Under the pieces are notes generated by a model. It was not told the DNA's origin. It saw only the letters and a program-made list of their open reading frames with translations, and did not search any database. The translations under genes were made by a program, and so were the position numbers. Shown here one piece after another: positions 6,149 to 13,968 of a stretch of DNA of 30,309 bases. Positions within the stretch are counted from its first letter, which is position 1; the number at the start of each line of letters is the position of its first letter. The stretch is from CAYOHP01 sp964403795 [NCBI: uncultured bacterium] (lineage in GTDB: Bacteria > Muiribacteriota > UBA6191 > CAZXTJ01): assembly GCA_964403795.1 (NCBI GenBank), contig CAYOHP010000077.1:1-30309 (forward strand), read 5' to 3'.

Positions 6149-8956
6149 ATGCTCCCTTCCATGGCTTCACTCCTGGGCGGAAGCGGGCGGATCCCCGGTT
6201 CCGCTCGCCGCGTCGGTTCCCTCGTTCCGGTCTTCGTCTCGGCCCTCGCGATCGCAGGGATCGGTGCCGCCGCGCCGCCGCGCATCCCCGACCTGCCGAA
6301 GGTCTCCGGGGCTTTCCGGGCGGCCCAGGCCGAGTTCGAGGCGGCCAGGGCCGCGGAACGGCGTGCCCTCGAGGCCTGGCGGGCGGCCGACCAGGAGAAG
6401 GTCGAGGCACTCGGCCGGTACCGCGACGCATTCGATGCCCGCCTGGGGCGGTACCGGGAACTCGAGGACGAGCTGGCCGCAGCCGACGAGGCATGGCGGA
6501 GGGCCGAGGCCGAGTTGGGCCACCGGATCCGGGAAGAGGAGCGGCTGCGGCCGGCGATCCGCCAGACCCAGCAGAAGACCCGGGCTGCGGTGGCGGCCAG
6601 GGAGGCCCACGAGGCGGCGTCCCGGGCTCGCCGGGAGGCCGAGCGACTGGCCGAGGCCGCCGAGGCAGCGAAGACCCGCGCCGAGGAGGCGAAGAGCCGG
6701 TTCGGGACCACGGGTGGTGCCGAGGGGACGGCCGAGCTGGCCAGGGCCCAGGTCCGCGCCGCGGTTGCACACAGGGACCTCGGAGAGGCGCGCAAGCGTG
6801 CCCTCGAGGCCTTCCGGAAGCTGGGACGGGCGGCGGTCGAGTTCACCCCTCCCTACCTGCGGAGCGTGAAGATGATGGCTGGAGGTGGGCTCCAGTACCA
6901 CGGGGAGTGGAGGCCGGAGAGCCCCGAGGAGGAGAAGCGGCGGCGCGCCCCGGCGGACCGGAGGATCGCGGAACTGGAGTCGCAGCTCGCCGAGCTCGGG
7001 GACCGGATCGAACAGGCGCGGGAGACCCGGCTCGCCCTGGTGAACGAGATGCGGCCGCTGACCGAGGAGGTGCTGGCGAGCACGGCCGCCGAGGGGTGGG
7101 CGAGAATGGGAAGGGTGGCGGGTCCGGCGTTGATCGAGGGCGCGGGTGTCCTGGTCGAGGCGATGTTCCCCCCGGGAGCCGCATGGAAACTCGTCGCGCC
7201 CTCGTACTCCGGCGTGGGATCGGGTGCGGAGTTCGTCGACGGAGTCGTCAAGGTAAGCGGGGCGTTCGTGAGCAAGTCCGGCGCTGCTTATGCCGGCGAG
7301 CGCTTCGGGGAGACTGTCCCGATCGACGACATCGTCTTCGGCGACGCCATCGAGTTCGGGATGGCCAGCGGGCCGGTGTTCGATGACCTGGCCCTGAAGG
7401 CCTTCCATCGATCGGTCTACGCGGGCCACAAGATGGTGTCGATCCAGAACGCCCTGAAGTATGCCGTGCCCACGACCGCACTCAAGGTCGCGGCGGAGAG
7501 ATACTTCGACTACAAGCTGACCGTGGCGCAGAACCGCACGTTCATGGCGCTCTCCCGGCTGGCCGTGCTGGACCGCCTGTTCCTGGAGGCCCGGGGTGCC
7601 TACCGGGAGATGATGGAAGCCCAGGTGCGGATCCAGCTGGCGCTGGCGGCCGCCGAACACCGACGCGACACGGTGCGGACTCCGGTACGCTTCGAGAAGC
7701 TCCGGGATCAGCCCCTCGACTACGACTCCCTGCCGATCCTGCCTGGGGATCGTCCGGTGCCGGTCCGCCTCGAACTCGCCTTCTCGCAGTCGCTCTCGGT
7801 CCCTCCGGTGGTGGACTTCGGGCGACAGGCGATCCCGGCGCCGGTGAGGGACGAGAGTGACGAGCGTTCCTGGAGCCTGGCGTTCGAACTCACCGGCCTT
7901 CCCAGGGACCTCCGGCGTCTGGAGATGGCCGTGGACGTCGGACCGGGCAATCAGCCGTTCCCTGCCCTGGATGCGGATCCCGCCACCCTCACCACGCTGG
8001 CCGCCAAGACCCTCGCCTGGGACGGCCTGGAGGCGGGGCCGGACCGCCGGCACGGACTCTCGGTGTCGCCGTCCCGGATCGCCAGCCACCTGGAACTCCT
8101 GGAGCGGCTGCGGATCGAGGCGGCCGCGGATGCAGAGGTCCGCCGGGAGGAACCCGAGCGGATCGCCAGGGAGTTCGCGGGGAAGGTCGTCGAGGACTTC
8201 GCCCCGCTGACCGATCCGGCCCTCGACGGCGAGCGGGTGAGGCTCAAGATCTCGCTCTCGCCGGGTGGTTCCCGGCTCCCGGAAGCCATCGATGCCTTCC
8301 AGACATGGCGACGGCACCGCACCCAGGACTGGGCATCGACCATCGGCTGGCCGTACCGCGGCGTCCTCCTGATCTCGGAGGCCCTCCAGAACCGGTTCAG
8401 GGTCGTCCTGGTGGAGACCGGCCTGGAGTTGCTCCGGATCCGCACCGAAGTCGGGAGGAGCATGTCGGCGGATCCGGAGTACCGGAGGCTGGTGCAGCGG
8501 CTCGATCGGCCGGCGGGCGACACCGAGGCCGAACGCACCCGGGACCGCGCCGCGAGCGAGGAGGGCCTCGGCAAGCTCGAGTCCGCCTACGTGGACCGCA
8601 TGAACCTGCGGGTCCAGGACCTCGGTTCCCGACTCGTCTCCCGACGCCGGGAGCAGCTCGCGGCCGGGAGTCGGTGGTTGGAAGTCCTGAAGGAACTCGG
8701 GTTCCCGGAGTGGGCGACCTGGCTCCGACGACAGCTGGTCATGGTCTACGGGTTCGACATCGGGACGTGGAGCGCCGGGAAGCTGACGGAAGTCTTCGGC
8801 AAGGAGCTACCGATCGACAGACGGACCCTGGTCCAGCAGACCCTGGGCACCACCACGATCCGCCTCCCGGTCCGGATCGCCCGGGACGCCTCCGCCTCGA
8901 TCCTGCCCGTCCTGCGGGGCCCGGAGGCCCACGATTTGTTGCCATCCTGGCGGTAG
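6149..8956 (+). CDS. Large exported coiled-coil protein of unknown function
   Basis: A 935-residue orphan. The ATG at 6149 (or a second at 6161) gives an Arg-containing n-region, a hydrophobic core (VGSLVPVFVSALAIAGIGAA) and a likely cleavage site before APPRIPDLPK. Residues about 50-235 are almost uninterrupted coiled coil rich in Ala/Glu/Arg, and a second helical pair lies around RRIAELESQLAELGDRIEQA. The middle has a more globular Gly/Ala-rich part (AMFPPGAAWKLVAPSYSGVG) that may contact membrane, and the C-terminal 500 residues mix beta-rich and helical segments. No catalytic motif was seen. The frame is open further upstream, but that part is Arg/Pro-rich shadow sequence. No Shine-Dalgarno precedes either ATG. 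The start overlaps the CATG shared with a minus-strand ATG. A structural or scaffolding envelope role is only a guess. Confidence 0.75.
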   Translation: MLPSMASLLGGSGRIPGSARRVGSLVPVFVSALAIAGIGAAAPPRIPDLPKVSGAFRAAQAEFEAARAAERRALEAWRAADQEKVEALGRYRDAFDARLGRYRELEDELAAADEAWRRAEAELGHRIREEERLRPAIRQTQQKTRAAVAAREAHEAASRARREAERLAEAAEAAKTRAEEAKSRFGTTGGAEGTAELARAQVRAAVAHRDLGEARKRALEAFRKLGRAAVEFTPPYLRSVKMMAGGGLQYHGEWRPESPEEEKRRRAPADRRIAELESQLAELGDRIEQARETRLALVNEMRPLTEEVLASTAAEGWARMGRVAGPALIEGAGVLVEAMFPPGAAWKLVAPSYSGVGSGAEFVDGVVKVSGAFVSKSGAAYAGERFGETVPIDDIVFGDAIEFGMASGPVFDDLALKAFHRSVYAGHKMVSIQNALKYAVPTTALKVAAERYFDYKLTVAQNRTFMALSRLAVLDRLFLEARGAYREMMEAQVRIQLALAAAEHRRDTVRTPVRFEKLRDQPLDYDSLPILPGDRPVPVRLELAFSQSLSVPPVVDFGRQAIPAPVRDESDERSWSLAFELTGLPRDLRRLEMAVDVGPGNQPFPALDADPATLTTLAAKTLAWDGLEAGPDRRHGLSVSPSRIASHLELLERLRIEAAADAEVRREEPERIAREFAGKVVEDFAPLTDPALDGERVRLKISLSPGGSRLPEAIDAFQTWRRHRTQDWASTIGWPYRGVLLISEALQNRFRVVLVETGLELLRIRTEVGRSMSADPEYRRLVQRLDRPAGDTEAERTRDRAASEEGLGKLESAYVDRMNLRVQDLGSRLVSRRREQLAAGSRWLEVLKELGFPEWATWLRRQLVMVYGFDIGTWSAGKLTEVFGKELPIDRRTLVQQTLGTTTIRLPVRIARDASASILPVLRGPEAHDLLPSWR

Positions 8957-8959
8957 GGC

Positions 8960-9493
8960 TCAGCCCGCCGACCCGGGCAGGAATCGTCCTGCCATCTCCT
9001 TCAACTGCGCGTAGGCCTCGGCGGCTTCCGGTCCGGTTCCCTCCAGCACGAAGTGCACCCCTCCCGGGCCCGTCAGCTCGGCGAACCAGGTCGTGATCCG
9101 GGCGGTCTCCACCCCGCCCACCCGGGTGACCTCGTCCCGGGCGTCGAAGCGGCAGGCGGAGAGTTCGGACCAGAGAAGGGTGCGGCCACCGTCGGAGATG
9201 CCGCGCTCGAAGACCTGGAAGCTGTCCCCTCGGCGGGGCTCCATGCCGCGGGAGACCAGACCCGCCGCGGCACCCGCCACCATCAGCCCGAGGGCGGGTC
9301 CGGTGGCCGAGGTCGCGACCAGCAGTCCGATCCCGAGGAGCGACGCCAGGCCTGCGGCGAGTCCCAGCCGGTGGAGCCAGAGGTCGCGGGCCGTGACTCC
9401 CCAGGAGAACAGGGGCCGGCCCAGGACCGGGTCGATCTCTCCCCCGGTGTCCGAGGCGGACAGGGGCTTGGACGGGGACGTCACGGCAGGCAT
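8960..9493 (-). CDS. Small membrane protein with two spans and a PH-like cytoplasmic domain
   Basis: A 177-residue protein of unknown function. Two close hydrophobic spans (LHRLGLAAGLASLLGIGLLV and ATGPALGLMVAGAAAGLVS) are followed by a beta-rich domain: DSFQVFERGISDGGRTLLWS, then the strands CRFDAR and TARITTWFAEL, and a final helix AAEAYAQLKEMAGRFL. This strand order with a terminal helix resembles bacterial PH-like membrane proteins such as DUF6585-type proteins, but the match is by eye only. The ATG at 9493 follows AAGGAG closely. The gene converges on the coiled-coil gene with 3 bases between stops and is divergent from the GIDE gene. Confidence 0.75.
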   Translation of the reverse strand: MPAVTSPSKPLSASDTGGEIDPVLGRPLFSWGVTARDLWLHRLGLAAGLASLLGIGLLVATSATGPALGLMVAGAAAGLVSRGMEPRRGDSFQVFERGISDGGRTLLWSELSACRFDARDEVTRVGGVETARITTWFAELTGPGGVHFVLEGTGPEAAEAYAQLKEMAGRFLPGSAG

Positions 9494-9525
9494 CGCTCCT
9501 TGGGTCGGTGGGGAAGGCGCAGGCG

Positions 9526-9531
9526 AGTATA
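9526..9531 (-). promoter_or_regulatory. Possible -10 element for the small membrane protein gene
   Basis: TATACT on the minus strand lies 32 bases upstream of the ATG at 9493. It is close to the sigma70 consensus TATAAT and is one of the few AT-rich hexamers nearby. Confidence 0.4.
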
Positions 9532-9554
9532 CCGGCGTCGCAGGCCCCCGGCGC

Positions 9555-9560
9555 TACGCT
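9555..9560 (+). promoter_or_regulatory. Possible -10 element for the GIDE-domain gene
   Basis: TACGCT inside GCTACGCT lies 22 bases before the ATG at 9583. The same octamer precedes the FGE-like gene (20722-20729). No clear -35. Confidence 0.35.
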
Positions 9561-9582
9561 CCTGCCGGCGTGGGGAGGTCGC

Positions 9583-10332
9583 ATGAGCCCGGGTGCGTCG
9601 CTGGTCGGGTCGGGGGTCCTGGCGATCCTGGCGCTCCTCTCCGGGTGGTGGGCGTATCGGGCCCGCCGGCTGGCGGCCGCCATCGAAGAGACCCCGACCA
9701 CCCCGGCAGGGAAGGTCTCCACGCCCGGCTACTTCGAGGTGAAGGGCAAGATCGCCTGCAAGGGAGCCCTGCGGGCGCCTTCGTCGGGCAAGGCCTGCGT
9801 CTACTACCACCACAAGGTCTGGGACGAGATCGAAGTCACCCGCTACGACCGCAAGGACAAGCGCTACGAGACCCACCGCAGCCGTCGCACCGTGCTCGAG
9901 GAGACGAAGCTGGTCCCCTTCCTTGTCGAGGATGCCAGCGGGAAGCTCGGGGTCTATCCCGAGGGAGCCACCATCGAGGCGACCAGCTCCTCGGTGCTGC
10001 TCCCGGTCGGGGACGGGACCCGGCGGGGCGGAGGCGGCGGGATCCTGGGGGCGATCTTCGGGAGCCGGCAGGAGGGGGAACGCCTGGTGGCCAGGCACGA
10101 GGACCTGACGATCCTCGAGCTGGGTCGTCCGTTGTACGCGCTCGGGCGGGTGCTCAGGCATCCCGAGGGCCTGGTCATGCAGAAGGACACCGAGGCCGAC
10201 AAGCCGTTCGTGCTCTCGGTCCGCTCGGAGGCGGACCTGCTCGCCGAGCACAGGTGGCAGGCGCAGCTGGGCCTGGCGGGAGCCGCGGCGTTCGGCACCG
10301 GGGCGGTGCTGGTGCTTGCCTTGTTCCGGTGA
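9583..10332 (+). CDS. GIDE-domain membrane protein (bacterial Mulan/GIDE-like, no RING finger)
   Basis: A 249-residue protein with an N-terminal span (GVLAILALLSGWWAYRARR), a middle domain and a C-terminal span (GLAGAAAFGTGAVLVLALF). The middle matches the GIDE domain known from the mitochondrial E3 ligase Mulan and its prokaryotic relatives: GYFEVKGKIACKGALRAPSS, then the hallmark GKACVYYHHKV, RRTVLEETKLVPFLVED, GVYPEGA, and GRPLYALGRVLR near the end. Eukaryotic Mulan has a C-terminal RING finger; this protein ends right after the second span, as other bacterial members do. The ATG at 9583 has GGGGAGG 5-6 bases upstream; an earlier in-frame start would add unneeded sequence. The biochemical role of bacterial GIDE proteins is not established. 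The kinase gene starts 50 bases downstream with its own possible promoter. Confidence 0.82.
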   Translation: MSPGASLVGSGVLAILALLSGWWAYRARRLAAAIEETPTTPAGKVSTPGYFEVKGKIACKGALRAPSSGKACVYYHHKVWDEIEVTRYDRKDKRYETHRSRRTVLEETKLVPFLVEDASGKLGVYPEGATIEATSSSVLLPVGDGTRRGGGGGILGAIFGSRQEGERLVARHEDLTILELGRPLYALGRVLRHPEGLVMQKDTEADKPFVLSVRSEADLLAEHRWQAQLGLAGAAAFGTGAVLVLALFR

Positions 10333-10354
10333 CCGCAGTGCCTCAGGTCCCTGC

Positions 10355-10360
10355 TACCTT
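10355..10360 (+). promoter_or_regulatory. Possible -10 element for the first kinase gene
   Basis: TACCTT inside GCTACCTT lies 21 bases before the ATG at 10382. The identical octamer precedes the J-domain gene on the other strand. No good -35 at normal spacing. Confidence 0.35.
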
Positions 10361-10381
10361 GGTCCGCGAGAGAGGGGCCCC

Positions 10382-12592
10382 ATGACGTCCGGCCGTCTCC
10401 CCTGGGGTGCCCCGGTGCCCGAGGGTCTGCAGGCCGGCTACGAGCTCGGGGAACTGCTGGGGAGCGGCGCCTTCGGAGCGGCGGTGCGGGCGACCCAACG
10501 CTCGTTGCATCGTCCCGTGGTCCTGAAACTCCTGGCGCTGGATGGAGTCCTGGACCCTCAGGCGTTGGTGCGGTTCCAGGCCGAGGCCCGGATCCTGGCC
10601 CGGGTCGAACACCCGGGCGTCCTCCCGATCCTCGACACCGGGGTGGAACCGGGAGTCGCCTATCTCGCCTATCCCGACCTCGGCGGGGTCTCGCTGGATC
10701 GGTACCTCGCCGACCGAGGGCGCCCGACGCTTGCCGAGGTGCGAGGCTGGCTGGACGGGCTCCTCGCAGGCCTCGCCCACATCCACGGGCTGGGGGTGGT
10801 GCACCGGGACCTGAAGCCCGCCAACCTGCTCCGCACGCCGGACGGTTCGTTGCGCCTCTTCGACTTCGGCCTGGCCAGGGACCTCGCCTCCGCCTCGCCC
10901 CTGACCGGGACCGGAGTCCTGCTCGGCACCCCGCTCTACATGTCCCCGGAGCTGATCCGGGCCGAGCCGGCCCAGCCGGGGGACGACCTCTACGCGCTGG
11001 GGGTCCTCGCCTACGAGTTCCTCTCCGGCAGCAATCCCTTCCGGGCCAGGACCGTGGAGGAGATCCTCGATCGGCAGCTCGCACTTCGTCCGGAACCGTT
11101 GCACCGAGCGGTGCCGGAGGTTCCCGAGGCGGTCTCCCTTCTCGTCCAGGAGCTCCTGGCCAAGGATCGTCGTCGGCGGCCCGGGAACGCCGAGGAGGTA
11201 CGGGAGCGGCTGCGGCGGGCCTGGCCCGAGGACCCGCCCCGGATCGCAGGCGAGGGCCCGGACGGGGGGGCCGGTCGGTTCGGGGGAAAGGCGGGTCCGG
11301 CACCCGTGGTGGCGGTCCTCGCCATGCTCTGTCTGGTGGCGGGTGCCTCCAGGGTGGTCGAGGAGCCCGCGGGTCCCGGGGCCAGCGCCCCGGAGGGGGA
11401 TCGCACCCTCCTGGCGGGATCGGACCGGAATCGGGTCTGGATCTCGCGGGCGGAGGGCGAGCTGGGGGATTTCGTCGCCATTGGCCAGGAACGACCGGAG
11501 TCGGTCCTGGCCGACCCCTTCCGGTGGACCGGGATCGAGTCCGAGCTCCCGGCCCTGGCCGAGGGACTGCGGGCCCTGGGTCCCGGGCGGACCGAGGTCG
11601 CCTCCCCGGAGCTGCGACGGGTGCTGGAGCCGCTGCGGGCGCGGCTCCTGGACGCGGGCATCCCCGACGTCCTGGAGGCTGCCGCGGCCGCAGATCCCTC
11701 GACGGCTCCGACCAGGCTCGAGGCCGAGGACGGAGTCGGCCCGGAGCTCCGGGAGGCCCTGCCTGTCGTCGAGGGCTTCCTCGCGAAGGCCGTGATCCGG
11801 TCGCGCCAGGCGCGCCTCGCCCTGGGTCACGCCCTGGGGGAGGCGACCCGCCACCTTCGCGAGGGGACTACGCCCCGGATGGGGATCCGGGCCTGGGAGT
11901 CGCTCCGGGTCCACGCCCTCGCCCGCGGCCTCCCGGACTCGCCTCCCGAGGTGTCCTCTTCGGTACCGATGCGCGCCTACCGTGACGGCGCCGAGGTCCG
12001 CTCCGGTCTCTGCCGCTGGCTGGCGCCCGGACACCAGGCGCTCCATGCCGCCCTCGATGCCCTGGCGCGTTCCCTGCATTGCGAGCCGGGGACCGAAGAC
12101 GTTGCCGGGGTCCTGGGAGCCCGCTGGATCGACGAGCTTGCACCCTTGGCGTTCGCACCCTGGGCGCACCTCCCTCCGGTGCTGGTGCTCGGCTCGCCCC
12201 GGTGGTCGCCGGGGTACGCGCTGCTGGCGGGGTTCCTGGTGCAGCGCACCCGTAGGACCCGGGACCTGGCCGGCGATCCGGAGCCGCCGGCATGGCAGGA
12301 GGCGAGCCGGCACCTCGACGACGCCCTCTCGGGTCCGCTCCAGGGGCTCTGGGCTCGGGAGCGCTGGCGGGTGGCCTTCGATCTCGTCCTCGACGTGGCC
12401 AGGGCCGGGCGCGGCGAGGTCGACCTGGCAAGGCTCGCGGGGCAGAGGGGAGAGGTCGCAGAGGACCTGGGGGCGGAGCTGCGTCGGTCCTCGGGAACCC
12501 GGCTGCTGGCCGCTGCCAGGGCTGCCGGCCTGCCGGCGATCGTGGCGACCCTGGAAGCCGAGTCGGATCCCGGGCTCAGCCCTCTTCGCTAG
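10382..12592 (+). CDS. Receptor-like Hanks-type Ser/Thr protein kinase
   Basis: A 736-residue membrane kinase. The catalytic domain at about residues 20-285 has the Gly loop GSGAFG (27-32), the ATP-binding Lys49 (VVLKLLAL), Glu68, HRDLKPAN (141-148) and DFG (161-163), and an activation segment ending TPLYMSPEL; all residues needed for activity are present. One hydrophobic span (VVAVLAMLCLVAG, about 307-323) leads to an outer region of about 410 residues, mostly helical and rich in Leu/Ala/Arg/Glu, with no PASTA, WD40 or TPR pattern I can name. The ATG at 10382 is preceded by GAGAGAGGGG. The last 17 bases overlap the convergent FHA-sigma54 activator gene. The kinase call is certain; the substrate is unknown, and the FHA protein next door is a natural candidate. 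Confidence 0.92.
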   Translation: MTSGRLPWGAPVPEGLQAGYELGELLGSGAFGAAVRATQRSLHRPVVLKLLALDGVLDPQALVRFQAEARILARVEHPGVLPILDTGVEPGVAYLAYPDLGGVSLDRYLADRGRPTLAEVRGWLDGLLAGLAHIHGLGVVHRDLKPANLLRTPDGSLRLFDFGLARDLASASPLTGTGVLLGTPLYMSPELIRAEPAQPGDDLYALGVLAYEFLSGSNPFRARTVEEILDRQLALRPEPLHRAVPEVPEAVSLLVQELLAKDRRRRPGNAEEVRERLRRAWPEDPPRIAGEGPDGGAGRFGGKAGPAPVVAVLAMLCLVAGASRVVEEPAGPGASAPEGDRTLLAGSDRNRVWISRAEGELGDFVAIGQERPESVLADPFRWTGIESELPALAEGLRALGPGRTEVASPELRRVLEPLRARLLDAGIPDVLEAAAAADPSTAPTRLEAEDGVGPELREALPVVEGFLAKAVIRSRQARLALGHALGEATRHLREGTTPRMGIRAWESLRVHALARGLPDSPPEVSSSVPMRAYRDGAEVRSGLCRWLAPGHQALHAALDALARSLHCEPGTEDVAGVLGARWIDELAPLAFAPWAHLPPVLVLGSPRWSPGYALLAGFLVQRTRRTRDLAGDPEPPAWQEASRHLDDALSGPLQGLWARERWRVAFDLVLDVARAGRGEVDLARLAGQRGEVAEDLGAELRRSSGTRLLAAARAAGLPAIVATLEAESDPGLSPLR

Positions 12593-13931
12593 TCCCGTAT
12601 TCCCGGAGCCGTCGGTGCAGGGTGGCGATCGAGATCCGGAGCTCGCGGGCGGCGGCCGCGCGGTTGCCTCCCGCCCGGGCGACCGCCTCGAGGATGGCGG
12701 TCCGCTCGATCTCGGCCATGGTGCGGGGGGCGCTGTCCGGGCTCGGTGCCTCGGTGGCTTCCTTCCCCGGCGCCGGTCCCGGCAGAGGCTCCGCATGGGC
12801 CTCCTCGCCGGGCGACAACCCGAGATCGGCGACCGTCGCCTGCCGACCTGCGGAACGGGCCGCAGTCCGCTCCAGCACGTTGCGCAGTTCGCGCACGTTC
12901 CCCGGCCAGGTGTGGGCCCGCAAGGCTGCCCAGCAGGCTTCCGGGAGCACCAGCGCCAGGTCCAGGGAAGCCAGCAGGCGTTCCACCAGGGCGGGCAGGT
13001 CCTGGCGACGCTCCCGCAACGGGGGCACCCGCAGCGGGACCACCGACAGGCGGTGCAGCAGGTCGGCGCGGAAGGTCCCCTGGCGAACCATGGCCTCGAG
13101 GTCGCGATGGGTGGCGGCCACCAGGCGCACCGAGACCTTCACCCGTTCGTCGGACCCCATGGCCTGGACCTCTCGGCTCTCGATCACCCGGAGCAGGCGG
13201 GCCTGGAGTTCCAGGGGCAGTTCCCCGACCTCGTCGAGGAAGAGCGTCCCCTGGTGGGCGCGGCGGAAGGCGCCTTCCCGCGGCTGGTCGGCACCGGTGA
13301 AGGCGCCCTTCACGTGGCCGAAGAGGTCGGAGCGGACCATGGCGGGGTCGGTGGCGGCCGCATCGAAGACCTCGAGCCGACCTTGGCGGCCGGAGAGCTG
13401 ATGGAGCGTGCGGGCCACCACCTCCTTTCCGGTACCGGATTCCCCGGTGAGGAGCACGGTGGCGTGGGTCGGGGCGACGGCCTTCACGACCCCGAAGAGC
13501 TCCCGCATGGCGGGCGAGGAGCCCACCAGGTCGCCGAGCCCGGCGCCGGCGGCCAGGCGAGCGGTGCGGACCTCCGGACCGATCTCGACGGTCAGCTCCG
13601 TGTCCCCGAGCCGGAGGCTCCCTCCCGGTACCAGGAACCCGTCCGAGAGCTGCACGTCCTCGACCCAGGTCCCGTTGGTGGACCCCAGGTCCGTCACGCG
13701 GAGACGTCCCGCCTCCACCCGGATCTCGGCGTGATACCGGGAGACCCCCGGTGACGGGAGTACCACGTCGTTGTCGGGGGCGGAGCCGAGGCGGATGACG
13801 GCGAGCGGGAGCGCCGCCTCGACTCCGGCCGCTGGTCCTCCCACCGCCCGCACGAAGAGGCCGGGGATCTCCACGCTGGCGGTGAGCGTGTCCCCGGGCC
13901 TCAGGCGGATGGTGGCCGAGCGCTCGTCCAC
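12576..13931 (-). CDS. Sigma54-dependent transcription activator with N-terminal FHA domain
   Basis: A 451-residue enhancer-binding protein that would drive sigma54 promoters in response to a phosphothreonine signal. The FHA domain (about 25-118) carries RLGSAPDNDVVL, GVSRYHAEI and DLGSTNGTWV, with the phospho-binding Arg47, Ser64, His67 and Asn86-type positions intact. The AAA+ domain (about 133-370) has Walker A GESGTGKE (163-170), the sigma54-contact loop GAFTGA (209-214), Walker B TLFLDE (229-234) and the arginine-finger region FRADLLHRLSV. A Fis-type HTH ends the protein (GGNRAAAARELRISIATLHR). I chose GTG at 13931 because the FHA domain begins soon after and because TACACT ends 6 bases upstream; the open frame before it is Arg/Pro-rich. 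It faces the kinase gene, which suggests that FHA binding to a phosphorylated partner controls it. Confidence 0.92.
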   Translation of the reverse strand: MDERSATIRLRPGDTLTASVEIPGLFVRAVGGPAAGVEAALPLAVIRLGSAPDNDVVLPSPGVSRYHAEIRVEAGRLRVTDLGSTNGTWVEDVQLSDGFLVPGGSLRLGDTELTVEIGPEVRTARLAAGAGLGDLVGSSPAMRELFGVVKAVAPTHATVLLTGESGTGKEVVARTLHQLSGRQGRLEVFDAAATDPAMVRSDLFGHVKGAFTGADQPREGAFRRAHQGTLFLDEVGELPLELQARLLRVIESREVQAMGSDERVKVSVRLVAATHRDLEAMVRQGTFRADLLHRLSVVPLRVPPLRERRQDLPALVERLLASLDLALVLPEACWAALRAHTWPGNVRELRNVLERTAARSAGRQATVADLGLSPGEEAHAEPLPGPAPGKEATEAPSPDSAPRTMAEIERTAILEAVARAGGNRAAAARELRISIATLHRRLREYGTSEEG

Positions 13932-13937
13932 CCGGCG

Positions 13938-13943
13938 AGTGTA
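13938..13943 (-). promoter_or_regulatory. Possible -10 element for the FHA-sigma54 activator, leaderless type
   Basis: TACACT on the minus strand is separated from the GTG start at 13931 by 6 bases, so transcription would begin at about the start codon. No Shine-Dalgarno is present, consistent with a leaderless mRNA. Read-through from the lipoprotein gene upstream is also possible. Confidence 0.4.
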
Positions 13944-13968
13944 CCCGCCCCGACTCCCCGGTCCTGCT

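Noticed and set aside
4204-6846. 880-codon minus-strand frame
   Set aside because: Its composition is Arg/Pro/Ser-rich with no domain. The in-between frame 4977-6134 has better protein character. Only its ATG at 6150 is of interest.
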